Of a DNA stretch of 64,000 bases, positions 18,331 through 27,449 are shown one piece after another. Position 1 is the stretch's first letter. The number at the start of each line of letters is the position of its first letter. Under the pieces are notes generated by a model. The model worked only from the letters and a program-made list of their open reading frames with translations, had not been told where the DNA came from and did not search any database. The translations under genes and the position numbers were made by a program. The stretch is from Ectobacillus panaciterrae DSM 19096 (lineage in GTDB: Bacteria > Bacillota > Bacilli > Bacillales > Bacillaceae_G). The stretch is taken from assembly GCF_000430785.1 (NCBI RefSeq), contig NZ_AUMR01000033.1:1-64000 (forward strand), given 5' to 3'.

Positions 18331-18612
18331 TTACAGTTTTTCACTATCAGTATCCGAGTTATAAACATATTTAACAAAGTCACAAAAAATCGATTTTCAA
18401 GCTGGAACTAACTTTAAAAAATCTCATTTAACTATTGTTTTTATGTGAATTTTGTCCACATATAAATTTGCTACAGTAGCGAATTTAAAAAAATAAGCAA
18501 TAAAAATAAGCTCACCACCGGTTTAAGTGATGAACTCCACTTTTTTCCTCTAATGCCCACATGTAATTTTACTTATGCCTCACTGAGGATACCTCAATAT
18601 ATCTTTACTTTT

Positions 18613-20616
18613 TTAAGCATAAAAGTTATCAATAATTCTAAACGCTTTTTTCTTATGTAGGTATATTTGATTAACTGGTATTACCTCATCTTCAATTTCA
18701 GTGGCGAATTTTTGAAAGTCCATCTGCCAAGGATTATCTAAGAAGTTTAGCAATTTATTTGAGGTGAGTTTCCCTTGAAAAACCCCCTTCATTTTTGGTG
18801 GCATAAACTGTGTTGTCCTTCCATTTTGAAAAATAGTAGGCAATCTTTTATACAGTAAAGTGGTGAAAATTGTATAGTCAGTTATGATTACTCCATCTAT
18901 ATCTAACTTACTAGCTAACTTACACGAATAGATAACCATTCTATATATTTGTCTCGGCCTCCAATCGGATGTATAAGTACTCCCATGCTTATTGTTAAAC
19001 TCATCAATTATGTAGTTTAGATTTGAACTGTAAAAATCACAGATTCTGTTAGTTTGTTCTATATCTCCAGGGATCTTCTGATTATAAAAATCGTATCTCT
19101 TTCTTTGTGTAAGGGGCTGAACCGTATGTTTACATTCACACAGAAATAAATCTTTTCCCAAAATAAAAGCAACATCACACTGGTATTCTTTACCTTTGAT
19201 CTTTCTTTTAATACTTACTGCTGGAATTTTATTCGTATTCAAATCGTTAAGAATTCTATCTTCAAAGCAATAACCTTTAAAATCAAGATTCATATCTTCC
19301 TTAGCTGCCATCGAGATAAGTGCTAAAACGTCTTGAATCCTACTAGCTACTGATGGAATCGTTATTATTTTTTCACCAATTTCAATAAATGGGGAATCAA
19401 ACCAATCTACAGAGTTCTTTTTAAACCTAAATTTATCGCAGATTATCTTTGCACTTTCTTCATCTATTCCATGCATAGTAAACAATTGAACCCACTTATC
19501 AACGGTTGATACATAAAGCCAATTATCGGGAATACTATGTTCAGGGAAAAGGTTAGTATTTAAAAATTTTCTATTATAATGTCTAACTACAGCGTATGCC
19601 CTTAGCCATTTTACAATTTCAATACCTTCAACTTTGTAATCCAGTTTTTCACTTGAAAAATATTCTAAATACTCGTTATATGAGGCCTCTTCTGATTTAT
19701 CCAAAAAAGATTCTGGCGCTAATACCTTAGTTAGGGATAGCTCTTTTACGTCTCTATTTCTAGCATCATAGCTCCATATATTATGTTGTCTAAATGATTC
19801 AAACCTTTGAGCTTCGATAGTCTCATCTAAAAAGCTTTTTAGGCTTTTAGGCATTATTTCCACATTTTTCTCATCTCGTTCTAGAACTTCATAATTTCCA
19901 AATTTCCAGTCTTCAAATAAATCAAATAGAACAGTTCTTAGATCAATTAATTGAAAGTAATTAAATGATTTCTTGATATCGGATAAATCAATATCTCTAT
20001 CATGTTCGCAATATTTAAATTCATTGTTATTGTAAAGATAACCATAAAAAATAAAAGCTTGGACGACTTTACTTGCTTGTTGAAAAAGGAGATCAATAAC
20101 ATCCGTAAATTGGTTAGCTGATAACTCCTTAATTCCAATTGTTTGACCGTTAATATTTCTTTGTATATCCATATTTCCGTAAAAATTTTTATTTTTTCCA
20201 CCATTAAATTTAAGATCATTTAGTGCCCGTACATAGAACTCGAATGCTATAAGAAATGCAAAAAATTTGTTTTCGTCAGCAACCTGTGTCACTTCTTCAA
20301 ACTGATCATTTGAATAAAAATCACGGAATAATTTATTCCACGTTTTTAACTCCTGATTATACTTATCAACAATGTGTCTCTTGTTTTCTGTTGATGCTTT
20401 TGAAGAGATTTTAGGAAGAATATCCAAATACTTGTTGTATGATTTTGAATTCGGATAAGCATTTACCCCAAAACCGTTACCTTTAAGAGCAATTAATATA
20501 TCTTCTAGCATATATTTTTCAATAACAGAGTCAAACTTATAATTGTTTTTTCTATCATTTAAAACACTCATTAATTCATAAAAAACCCCACTTTTCAACG
20601 TTTCACCAGCTTTCAT
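18613..20616 (-). CDS. 667-residue protein with C-terminal PD-(D/E)XK nuclease site; putative defence protein
   Basis: A long, A/T-rich gene unlike its neighbours in composition. The first 430 residues are mostly helical, with no family I recognise. Residues about 450-500 hold the nuclease signature: E452 (GYCFEDRIL), D481 (YQCDVAFILG) and E494-C-K496 (LFLCECKHT), with the E...D...ExK order and spacing of restriction-endonuclease-like enzymes. A helical tail of 170 residues follows. It stands alone, without methyltransferase, helicase or toxin partner, in a recombinase-rich island. That context suggests a single-gene anti-phage nuclease; this is inference. The start is the ATG at 20616; no strong ribosome binding site is visible. 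Confidence 0.7.
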   Translation of the reverse strand: MKAGETLKSGVFYELMSVLNDRKNNYKFDSVIEKYMLEDILIALKGNGFGVNAYPNSKSYNKYLDILPKISSKASTENKRHIVDKYNQELKTWNKLFRDFYSNDQFEEVTQVADENKFFAFLIAFEFYVRALNDLKFNGGKNKNFYGNMDIQRNINGQTIGIKELSANQFTDVIDLLFQQASKVVQAFIFYGYLYNNNEFKYCEHDRDIDLSDIKKSFNYFQLIDLRTVLFDLFEDWKFGNYEVLERDEKNVEIMPKSLKSFLDETIEAQRFESFRQHNIWSYDARNRDVKELSLTKVLAPESFLDKSEEASYNEYLEYFSSEKLDYKVEGIEIVKWLRAYAVVRHYNRKFLNTNLFPEHSIPDNWLYVSTVDKWVQLFTMHGIDEESAKIICDKFRFKKNSVDWFDSPFIEIGEKIITIPSVASRIQDVLALISMAAKEDMNLDFKGYCFEDRILNDLNTNKIPAVSIKRKIKGKEYQCDVAFILGKDLFLCECKHTVQPLTQRKRYDFYNQKIPGDIEQTNRICDFYSSNLNYIIDEFNNKHGSTYTSDWRPRQIYRMVIYSCKLASKLDIDGVIITDYTIFTTLLYKRLPTIFQNGRTTQFMPPKMKGVFQGKLTSNKLLNFLDNPWQMDFQKFATEIEDEVIPVNQIYLHKKKAFRIIDNFYA

Positions 20617-20954
20617 ACAATTTTATTTAAGCGCCAGCATTAACCACAGAATATTAAACAAAATCGGACATGTTAGCTAATTAAACTAACATTAGTAGCC
20701 TTGACTTGTTTACCGAAAAAAGTAAGCAACACCCGTTGAAATCCAGTGAGTGATAATACCGGCATAGAAATGTAAGCTTCCACCTAATTATACTACCATT
20801 TAATCAGTATATAGGCGTTTATAATGGAAAAATCTTAAAGAAACATTAAAGTTGTTTAATTAAAAAATATGCTTTATTTTCTATAGAAACAGTCAATTGA
20901 ACGTTGCTATTCACCAGTAAACGTCTGAAGGAGTTGAAACATTACAATGAGGTG
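20617..20954. other. Intergenic region upstream of the nuclease gene
   Basis: No gene seen. A/T-rich and likely to hold the promoter of the minus-strand nuclease gene, but no confident -35/-10 pair can be named. Confidence 0.3.
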
Positions 20955-21070
20955 ACGGATCAGCACGGAGGGGGCTACCCTATCACAAGAAAGAGAGGTC
21001 ATTGTCACAGCAGCTATGCCAAGCAGTTGGTGAACGTGGACACGAAACCCTAAACTTTGGAGAGCTATCC
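20955..21070 (+). repeat. Dispersed repeat, copy 5
   Basis: GGGGGCTACCCTATCACAAG, TATGCCAAGCAGTTGGTGAA and ACGAAACCCTAAACTTTGG in order; more diverged in its centre than most copies. Confidence 0.7.
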
Positions 21071-21218
21071 AACAATCATAAGAGGAAGTGGCTACGTTAA
21101 TACATACGAATCTAGGTTATGACACCGATTGATACCTTGACATTACTGTACCGATAAAACATTATCAATACTATTAAGTTATGACACTATGGAGTGGTAT
21201 CGATTAGCACATAGTCCG

Positions 21219-21346
21219 TTATTGTTTCACTGATCCGATGTTAATGCATGGACGAAGGGGGTTACCCTATCACGAGAGAGAGGGGTGCAGTGTCACAGCG
21301 ATATGCCTGATTGTAGACGAACATGGATGTGAAACTCGAAACCTTT
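21219..21346 (+). repeat. Dispersed repeat, copy 6
   Basis: TTATTGTTTCACTGATCCGA, GGGGGTTACCCTATCACGAG, ATATGCCTGATTGTAGACGA and GTGAAACTCGAAACC in order. Confidence 0.8.
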
Positions 21347-21386
21347 ATACGTGAAGTACGGAATAAGGTAAATGATAGTTATAAAC

Positions 21387-21413
21387 GAAAAAGACCCTTC
21401 GTAATGGAAGGGT
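21387..21413 (-). terminator. Terminator of the XerC-like gene
   Basis: Read on the minus strand, ACCCTTCC and GAAGGGT pair and are followed by CTTTTTCG. Confidence 0.75.
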
Positions 21414-21419
21414 GTGGTG

Positions 21420-22304
21420 TCACTCATACAGTTTGTCGAGAGTGGTGTATATGCTATTTAATTTGGGCTTTACATATTTTTGCGTTGTGTTCACAGAAGA
21501 ATGACCCGCTAAATGTGCAGCGGTTACAAGGTCGATACCTTGATCCGTTACAAGGGCGGTTAAATAAGTGCGTCGTGCCATGGTTGGGTGAATGCCGTAC
21601 TCTTTTAATGTGTACTGAATGTAACGGGTAGAAATTCTCCTATTAAGACGTGTAATAAAGAGGGCTTCATTTTCGTCATCACGGGATTTAAGATACTGTT
21701 CAATATACTGGGTAAACTTCTTCGCAATAGGGACTTCACGAGCCTTATTGCCTTTACCCTTATGAACTATAACAATACCACCATCGCCATGGTAACGTAA
21801 GTCAACGTCTTTAATATTAAGTGCTGCAACCTCAGCGACACGAAGTCCTGCACCAAACATTATTGCTAAGAGTGCCAATTTGCGTAAGTCTTCGTCCTTC
21901 TTAATCTGTGCTGTTGATTTGCAGCTCATTTCATGTTCAATTCTGCTAAACAACTTCTTTACTTCATCGTTAGATAAACACCTAGGCGAGGTAGCTGATT
22001 CCTGTTTCTTTGGATAGCGGATATTATTGACAATAGATAGGTCGTCTTTCATGTACTTTGCTAATGTTTTAATTTCGTAGTAAATTCTTTCTATTGTCGT
22101 AGCGGCATGGTCAAGACTTTCTAAGTATAAGATGTATTGTTGTACCTGTTTGCGGTTCACAATCCTGATATTGGAATCGCGTTTCTGTAGCCATTCGTCA
22201 AATCTACGTAGATCATTAATATACATTGTAACGGTGTTTTCGCTCTTGCCGCTTTCTGATAGACTAGCGGTTAACATATTGAAAAAGTCCTCATTGCTTT
22301 CCAT
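21420..22304 (-). CDS. XerC/D-like tyrosine recombinase with altered active site
   Basis: 294 residues with the usual SAM-like N-terminal domain (about 1-95) and catalytic domain. R is present in GAGLRVAEVAALN, K in GKGNKAREVPI, the second His in LAGHSSVNTTQKYV and the Tyr in QKYVK. The HxxR block, usually PHxLRHT, reads PTMARRTYLT: the Arg is kept but the first His is Thr and the next His is Arg. It may be weakly active or specialised. It is not at an island boundary; a dispersed repeat ends 74 bp from its 3' end. Confidence 0.85.
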   Translation of the reverse strand: MESNEDFFNMLTASLSESGKSENTVTMYINDLRRFDEWLQKRDSNIRIVNRKQVQQYILYLESLDHAATTIERIYYEIKTLAKYMKDDLSIVNNIRYPKKQESATSPRCLSNDEVKKLFSRIEHEMSCKSTAQIKKDEDLRKLALLAIMFGAGLRVAEVAALNIKDVDLRYHGDGGIVIVHKGKGNKAREVPIAKKFTQYIEQYLKSRDDENEALFITRLNRRISTRYIQYTLKEYGIHPTMARRTYLTALVTDQGIDLVTAAHLAGHSSVNTTQKYVKPKLNSIYTTLDKLYE

Positions 22305-22522
22305 ATCTTAGACCTCTTTTCCGTAAATTTAGTTGTTTCAAAATTATGAAATGTTAATATTTTGTAATGCTAGTATACTGCACGAAAGAGAAGAAAAGAA
22401 ATGTTTTGCGCAATTAATTATCTGATAAATTTTCGACATTGAAAGTAATTGCGGTGGAAGTATTGGAGTGTGCTTTATATACGAATGTCGATTAGAGTAG
22501 ACGAAGGGAAACGAAAAATAAA

Positions 22523-22720
22523 GCGTATGGCTCAAAATTGTGTTCTGTTTGGAATTTCATTTCCTCAGAAAACTGACGGTACTCTCCGCTAGTTTATGAA
22601 TGGCTGTAGGTTAACGAAAGGGAAGAGATCGAACGTAGAGCATATAACTTTCTATAAGTTAATAAAAGAATATGAGAAATAACGAAGCTAATCGAGTACG
22701 ATTGGCTTTTTCTTTTGTCT
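22523..22720 (+). pseudogene. Module of degenerate tRNA-Leu sequence plus resolvase 3'-end relic
   Basis: About 197 bp repeated at 28185-28380 with roughly 90% identity. It starts with a degenerate copy of the tRNA-Leu(CAA) anticodon arm (GCTCAAAATTGTG), continues with remains of a resolvase (ITFYKLIKEYEK-stop, compare TTFYKLVKEYE of resolvase 2) and ends with the resolvase-type terminator GCTAATCG...CGATTGGC plus T-run (22687-22714). A dispersed repeat follows. Confidence 0.75.
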
Positions 22721-22743
22721 ACGACTGTCTCAAATACGTAACT

Positions 22744-22880
22744 TTCGTTGTTTCGTTGATCCGATGGCAACTAAGAGGTACGGGGGTTACCCTATCACAA
22801 GAGAAGGATCGACGTTAATATCGCATATTGCCTGATAATGGACGAACATGGACGCCAAATCTTGAAACTTTGGAAGGCAT
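22744..22880 (+). repeat. Dispersed repeat, copy 7
   Basis: TTCGTTGTTTCGTTGATCCG, GGGGTTACCCTATCACAAGA, TTGCCTGATAATGGACGAAC and CGCCAAATCTTGAAACTTTG in order, right after the resolvase relic. The following 250 bp, to the LAGLIDADG gene, hold nothing recognised. Confidence 0.85.
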
Positions 22881-23134
22881 CAAACGAGTAGTCGTCATTG
22901 ACTCATGGGAGTGTCCCTATATTGGGGAAAGCAACCAGTCGGGAAATAACAATCAACATCCAGGTTAATTACAAGACAGTTGACTTTTTTATTGTGCTAC
23001 CAAATACTGTTTCAAACCCATAATTGTAGTGGGGTGTGCAGGTTTCGAATTAATTAAAGCGAAAAATAATATCTAAAGGTGTTTATAATCTAGGTATAAA
23101 CTATTTTGATGAGCATTCTACTTATTATACTTCC

Positions 23135-24349
23135 ATGTTAGTGTTTCTAAATATATTGGAGAGTGATGTTAGGGTGCAAAAATTGGCATTGCGAGAACGA
23201 TTACCGAAAGAATTAGCATATGAAATGTACATAGAAAGGAATATGACTAAAAAGGAAATTGCTGAAATTTTTGGGGTTTCTTCTGCAACCGTTGAAAAGT
23301 TGTTGAGGGAATATGGATTTAGAAAAAAACAGCTTAAGGATAGAATTACTAAGGAAGAATTATTTGAACTGTATGTTGTAAAACATTTATCCACTTATGA
23401 TATTGCAAAGATGTTTAATGTAACAAAAGGCACTGTTTTAAATCTTATGGACGAGTACAATATACCGAGAAGGAATGAAAAAGAGTCTCACTATAAATAT
23501 TCTATTGAACATATTCATGGTGTGACAAAGGAATTACTTGAATATTTATATATTAAGCAGGAGTGGTCTATTCAAATGATTGCTGATGCATTGAGGCTAA
23601 GCTATTCATCTATATATAGATGCCTTAATGAATTTGGTATTCCTACTAGAGATTTATCTGCTGCTAATAAACTAAGATATAAACATGATCCTAACGTAAA
23701 TATTGCCTTTTTTAAAAAGATGACGCCGGAACTTGCATATATACTAGGATTGTTGGCTACTGATGGAAGTGTCGGGGACAATGGAGAGATAGGAATTGGT
23801 TTAATAGATGAAGATGTAATTAATTGGGTAGCGAAGACAATTGGATATAATCGAAAAATATACATATTTCATGACGGCGATGAAAATCATAATGTACGCT
23901 ACTGGATAAGATTTACAAGTAAAGAGGTAGCGGATTTACTAAGAAAATATGAGATTGTCCCAAGAAAAACTGACAAATTAAAGTTTCCTTCACTACCAAA
24001 TAATATGCTCTGTCATTATATAAGAGGGGTTTTTGAAGGGGATGGGATGATAGTGCTAGGAGAAAGAAAAAGAAAAAGAGGGGAAGGTGTTACGTATAAT
24101 CCTGAAGCAAATATTGTATCTGCGTCTATTGAGTTTATTGAAGGGGTAAAAAAGGTCATAGATGCTGTATTAAATATTGACTATAAAATAACGTGTAATA
24201 GTCGGGAGGGTCGTAAGGGTATTCTTTACGCTTATAGAATTTACAGTAATGATAATGTTCGCAAATTTGGAGAGTGGTTATACAGAGACGGAGTATTTGG
24301 TATGGAGCGTAAATATATGATATTTCGTACTCTTGGTTCTAATATTTGA
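23135..24349 (+). CDS. Free-standing LAGLIDADG homing endonuclease with three N-terminal HTH segments
   Basis: 404 residues if the ATG at 23135 is used; the GTG at 23174 is a plausible alternative because GGAGAG precedes it. Three helix-turn-helix units lie at about 25-62 (MTKKEIAEIFGVSSATVEKLL), 72-110 (STYDIAKMFNVTKGTVLNLM) and 130-168 (SIQMIADALRLSYSSIYRCL). Two dodecapeptide motifs follow, ILGLLATDG (about 203-211) and YIRGVFEGDG (about 295-304), each ending in the catalytic acidic residue. The two-motif form makes monomeric homing endonucleases. No host intron or intein is visible. Confidence 0.85.
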   Translation: MLVFLNILESDVRVQKLALRERLPKELAYEMYIERNMTKKEIAEIFGVSSATVEKLLREYGFRKKQLKDRITKEELFELYVVKHLSTYDIAKMFNVTKGTVLNLMDEYNIPRRNEKESHYKYSIEHIHGVTKELLEYLYIKQEWSIQMIADALRLSYSSIYRCLNEFGIPTRDLSAANKLRYKHDPNVNIAFFKKMTPELAYILGLLATDGSVGDNGEIGIGLIDEDVINWVAKTIGYNRKIYIFHDGDENHNVRYWIRFTSKEVADLLRKYEIVPRKTDKLKFPSLPNNMLCHYIRGVFEGDGMIVLGERKRKRGEGVTYNPEANIVSASIEFIEGVKKVIDAVLNIDYKITCNSREGRKGILYAYRIYSNDNVRKFGEWLYRDGVFGMERKYMIFRTLGSNI

Positions 24350-24384
24350 ATATATTTAACAAAAACGTCATCCGAAGATGACGC

Positions 24385-24568
24385 CTAACGTAGTATTTTT
24401 CGTTCCTTATTCAGCTTTCTAATAACGGTATTTAGCGGCGAAAACTTATCATGCTGATTAATCAGCGCCTGCTTCGATAAATGCGTATATCGCATCACCA
24501 TACGTAAATCAGCGTGACCAAGCAGCATCTGCAAATGACGTATATCTTCTCCACCTACGTCTAAAAAT
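24385..24568 (-). pseudogene. Tyrosine recombinase C-terminal relic
   Basis: On the minus strand: FLDVGGEDIRHLQMLLGHAD, LRMVMRYTHLSKQALINQHD and KLNKERKILR-stop, which is the last catalytic His and Tyr of a XerC-type integrase. The HxxR part and everything N-terminal are gone, replaced by unrelated DNA. A sister copy lies at 29807-30166. The hairpin CGTCATC...GATGACG just beyond the stop (24366-24383) is the old integrase terminator. Confidence 0.8.
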
Positions 24569-24720
24569 TACTTGTCCAACGACATGGACATGTAGCGTTG
24601 CCATAATGCACATCAACAGGTGATCGTGTGAAGAGAATTTGTGAATTTCGGCGGCAGAACGTAAGAAAACGCTGAATTGACGCCATATCTCGTGAATCAG
24701 TTCGTAAATAAAACAAAAAG

Positions 24721-24777
24721 CACGACTCAAAGTCGTGTTCCTCTGGAGTGCCGGTTCGACCCCGGCCACCGGTATCA
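24721..24777 (+). tRNA. 3' fragment of tRNA-Leu(CAA), not functional
   Basis: A complete anticodon arm CACGA-CTCAAAG-TCGTG (anticodon CAA), a short variable arm, a T-arm GCCGG-TTCGACC-CCGGC and the 3' acceptor strand CACCGGTA. The acceptor 5' strand and D-arm are missing; unrelated DNA lies there instead. A tRNA 3' end followed by the start of an integrase gene (24934) is the classic left end of an element that uses tRNA-Leu as its attachment site. Confidence 0.85.
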
Positions 24778-24933
24778 TTTATTTACGAAAGAAAAACGAG
24801 AATGCTCGTCATATCAACGTTTTCGGCGTTCCTGCTTAGGTAGGGACGCTTTTTTTGGTTGCCCTGAAAACAGTCTACGAATAAGTTCAAATCTGACGCA
24901 CCTGTTAATACGCAGTGGAGGTCGAACAAGTCG

Positions 24934-25579
24934 ATGAGCAGGAGAAAAAACGTGTTGGATCAACGGGAAATACGGATTATGGAGGCAAAAGTTCAGATAT
25001 ACGTAGAGTCGTTTGCATCTGCGTTGGATTTATTTCTAAAGGACTGTGAGATACGAAATTTACGTCCCCACACTATTCGTTACTATCAGAATGAAATACA
25101 TGCGTGTTTGAACCAACTATATATAACTGACTAGTTTCTTCATCTTCTGTGCTTTAAGTTATACTCGTCCGACCTACACGCTCAAGAAGGCAGATCCCAA
25201 GAAACAGCGTACGTTCCGACATCAAATTACCTTGATAAAAAAACTGCTGACCAACGACATGGTTCTTCTCTATCAAGATGAGACACATGTGCGAGCGTAT
25301 TAGTATACCTTCCGCCGTACTCGCCGAATCTGAATCCAATTGAGAGACTGTGGAAATGGTTGAAACAACAGGTCATTGCCAACCGGTTTCATCCCACACA
25401 AGCATCCATTAAAGAAGCGGTACAAGGATTTTTATCAGACATCGCTGCCATTCCCCAAGCCGTGCTTCGCCGGCTTGGGCTGCATTAAGCCACATGTCGA
25501 AAAGACAAGTCAGTTATATATAGATCAGATAAGACGGGAATTCGTAGAGAAGACTAGGGAACGTTATGAAGACGAATAA
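24934..25579 (+). pseudogene. Integrase N-terminal gene fragment, interrupted by an IS630-type remnant
   Basis: The first part (24934-25119) encodes MSRRKNVLDQ... and the SAM-like domain segment LFLKDCEIRNLRPHTIRYYQ of a tyrosine recombinase. At the TA of 25118-25119 a 401-bp insertion begins. Removing it with one TA copy restores the frame: ...LNQL joins DQIRREFVEKTRERYEDE and a stop at 25577-25579, about 80 codons in all. The catalytic domain is absent, so the gene was already truncated. A repeat copy follows at once. Confidence 0.75.
25120..25520 (+). mobile_element. IS630-family remnant, 401 bp
   Basis: Perfect 12-bp terminal inverted repeats TATATAACTGAC/GTCAGTTATATA, flanked by the TA duplication typical of IS630/mariner elements (25118-25119 and 25521-25522). 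Inside are transposase pieces: LLYQDETHVRAY, then a deletion, then PYSPNLNPIERLWKWLKQQ and QAVLRRLGLH-stop. Internal deletion and loss of frame make it non-autonomous. Confidence 0.85.
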
Positions 25580-25680
25580 AAGGGAGCCACCCCATCACAA
25601 GAGTGACCCAAAATGACATATAGCACTTGCCTAGTGATTTACGAATATTGACGTGAATCTTGAAATTTCGACGAGTTGAC
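25580..25680 (+). repeat. Dispersed repeat, copy 8
   Basis: GGGAGCCACCCCATCACAAG, TTGCCTAGTGATTTACGAAT and GTGAATCTTGAAATTTCGAC in order, starting right after the broken integrase frame. The next 300 bp are A/T-rich; GGCCAAATCTGCATTATGAG at 25878 resembles the motif upstream of both resolvases. Confidence 0.75.
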
Positions 25681-25982
25681 CTCACGAATCGTTAGCGTGT
25701 ATCCCTGCATTTCAAATTAGAACTTTAGGCACTTCCTTCTTTACACGAACTAATTAGTGGAATTGGTTTTAAAAAATTTTTGGAATCTGAAATTTCGAAG
25801 GGTGTTTTAAGAGGGTTCAGGTTATATTTTAATTGATTAATTCTAAACGAGTAAAATACTTCCTGAAAGCAAACGTGGCCAAATCTGCATTATGAGCTGG
25901 AGACACTGTAAGGTAAAGCAATGGGTTGTCCTGCTGTTAGATACATCCATCATTAGATATTTGCAACGAAAATGACTATATC

Positions 25983-27449
25983 TCAATGCTTTCTCTTACG
26001 TTTATGGCTACGTTTCTGACTACGTTTCTGACTACGTTTAGAAGAGCGGTTGGAAGTTCGGCCGGTAGTCAGTCCAGTTAGTTCGAAGAAGACATCAGGG
26101 TTAATCTGTCCACGTAGAACATTTCGATTATCACCCCAAGAATGGAGCAGTGTATCGTCAGGACCTGTAACAATTTGATTATAATCACCCATATAGCAGA
26201 TATTAACCCCAGGATCCTGAGGTGGTCTAGTAATGGCCACTGGAGAAGACGGATTACTGATCACTGATTCTAGACTTAAACCTTTAGTAACAGAGAATGT
26301 TTTCCTAAATATCCCGAATGTTCCATTGCCGACTCCACCAACTCCTGCTGGATCATTAAAGCGGTTATACTGAATATGCGCTCCTTTAGCGTTAGCAGCT
26401 ACTGAAGGGAAAAATGCAAATGATGAATGGTCCTGTGTGACATTCAATGGTGGTGACCAAGTTGCACCTTGATTCTTGCTGAATGCCAGAAAGACATTAA
26501 TGAAAGTCTGCCCATTGATAACTGTACCAGCATTCCATACAACATAAATCGTGCCATCAGGACCAATGGAAGCTTGAGGAAATTCAAGATTCCTGATATC
26601 CCTTTGTTGATCTACAAAAATTACTGCACGCTGAACGTCACATTGTACAACATTGTTTGCTGCTGCAGCGAAAGGCAGGGAAACTGCTACGTCCGTATTC
26701 AGTGGAAAAGTATTTCCTCCGTCTGTTGATTTGATCATTCGAATAGTCCTATTTGGCTGCCCCAATAGATTAAAGTCGTTTAATACTTGTTCATAAAACA
26801 CATAAATAATCCCATGCTTGTCTACTACCACGTTAGCCCCTCGAACAAATGTATTGGCATTTGGAGGAGAAATGATATCCTTATCAGTAATCAAACCATT
26901 TAACGTAACACCGGTTGTATATTTTGAGAAACGAATTTTAGCATTACCACCTGTACTCGTAAAATCAGTCCACACAACATACAGTGCCTCGTTTCCTGGT
27001 CTATTTACATCAGGTCCTACTGTAATCCACTCTTTATCTTGAGTGAAGGTACCATCAACAGGGTTTTGTCCTCTTCCAACCACTTGGGGCGGATTCATCG
27101 TGATCTTTTTTGCGTTAACAACCCCAGTCGATACACTAATAACATCTTGCCTGTTGCCGTTGACAACTTCTTTCCCAATTTGACCATAATAGAATACACC
27201 ATTTTTATCTACTGCGATAACAGGGTCACCGCTATTGACGCCACCTGGATTTAATGGTAGAGAACCGCCATCTGTCCAGTGTTCACCTAAATCAGCTGAA
27301 AAAGCAAATCCTGAAAAGCTGTTTGGGTTATTTGAATCATTAAACCCATAGAGAATGAAATCTTTAAAATGGGCTAGGCTTGTTTCACTTTGAGTTATGC
27401 GTGGAAAATTAGCGTCATCTAGAGCCTTGCTGTTAACTTGTTTTACCAT
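25983..27449 (-). CDS. BNR/sialidase-like beta-propeller protein with basic tail
   Basis: 488 residues. Asp-box-type and propeller repeats are visible throughout: SADLGEHWTDGG, KSTDGGNTFPLN, FSKNQGATWSPPL, and repeated DPVIAVDKNGVFYYG, NVVVDKHGIIYVFYE and ASIGPDGTIYVVWN strands. The fold is that of sialidases and related glycan-binding proteins, but I see no arginine triad that would prove sialidase activity. No signal peptide. The C-terminus is a low-complexity Lys/Arg/Ser tail (KRSQKRSQKRSHKRKRKH), perhaps for binding an anionic surface. It stands alone; function unknown. Confidence 0.75.
   Translation of the reverse strand: MVKQVNSKALDDANFPRITQSETSLAHFKDFILYGFNDSNNPNSFSGFAFSADLGEHWTDGGSLPLNPGGVNSGDPVIAVDKNGVFYYGQIGKEVVNGNRQDVISVSTGVVNAKKITMNPPQVVGRGQNPVDGTFTQDKEWITVGPDVNRPGNEALYVVWTDFTSTGGNAKIRFSKYTTGVTLNGLITDKDIISPPNANTFVRGANVVVDKHGIIYVFYEQVLNDFNLLGQPNRTIRMIKSTDGGNTFPLNTDVAVSLPFAAAANNVVQCDVQRAVIFVDQQRDIRNLEFPQASIGPDGTIYVVWNAGTVINGQTFINVFLAFSKNQGATWSPPLNVTQDHSSFAFFPSVAANAKGAHIQYNRFNDPAGVGGVGNGTFGIFRKTFSVTKGLSLESVISNPSSPVAITRPPQDPGVNICYMGDYNQIVTGPDDTLLHSWGDNRNVLRGQINPDVFFELTGLTTGRTSNRSSKRSQKRSQKRSHKRKRKH

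Noticed and set aside
24721-24777. A functional tRNA-Leu gene
   Set aside because: The acceptor 5' strand and D-arm are absent; upstream sequence cannot pair with CACCGGT.
24509-24778. Minus-strand 89-codon frame
   Set aside because: It runs antisense through the tRNA fragment (GVEPALQRNTT is the usual translation of antisense tRNA) and into an integrase relic.
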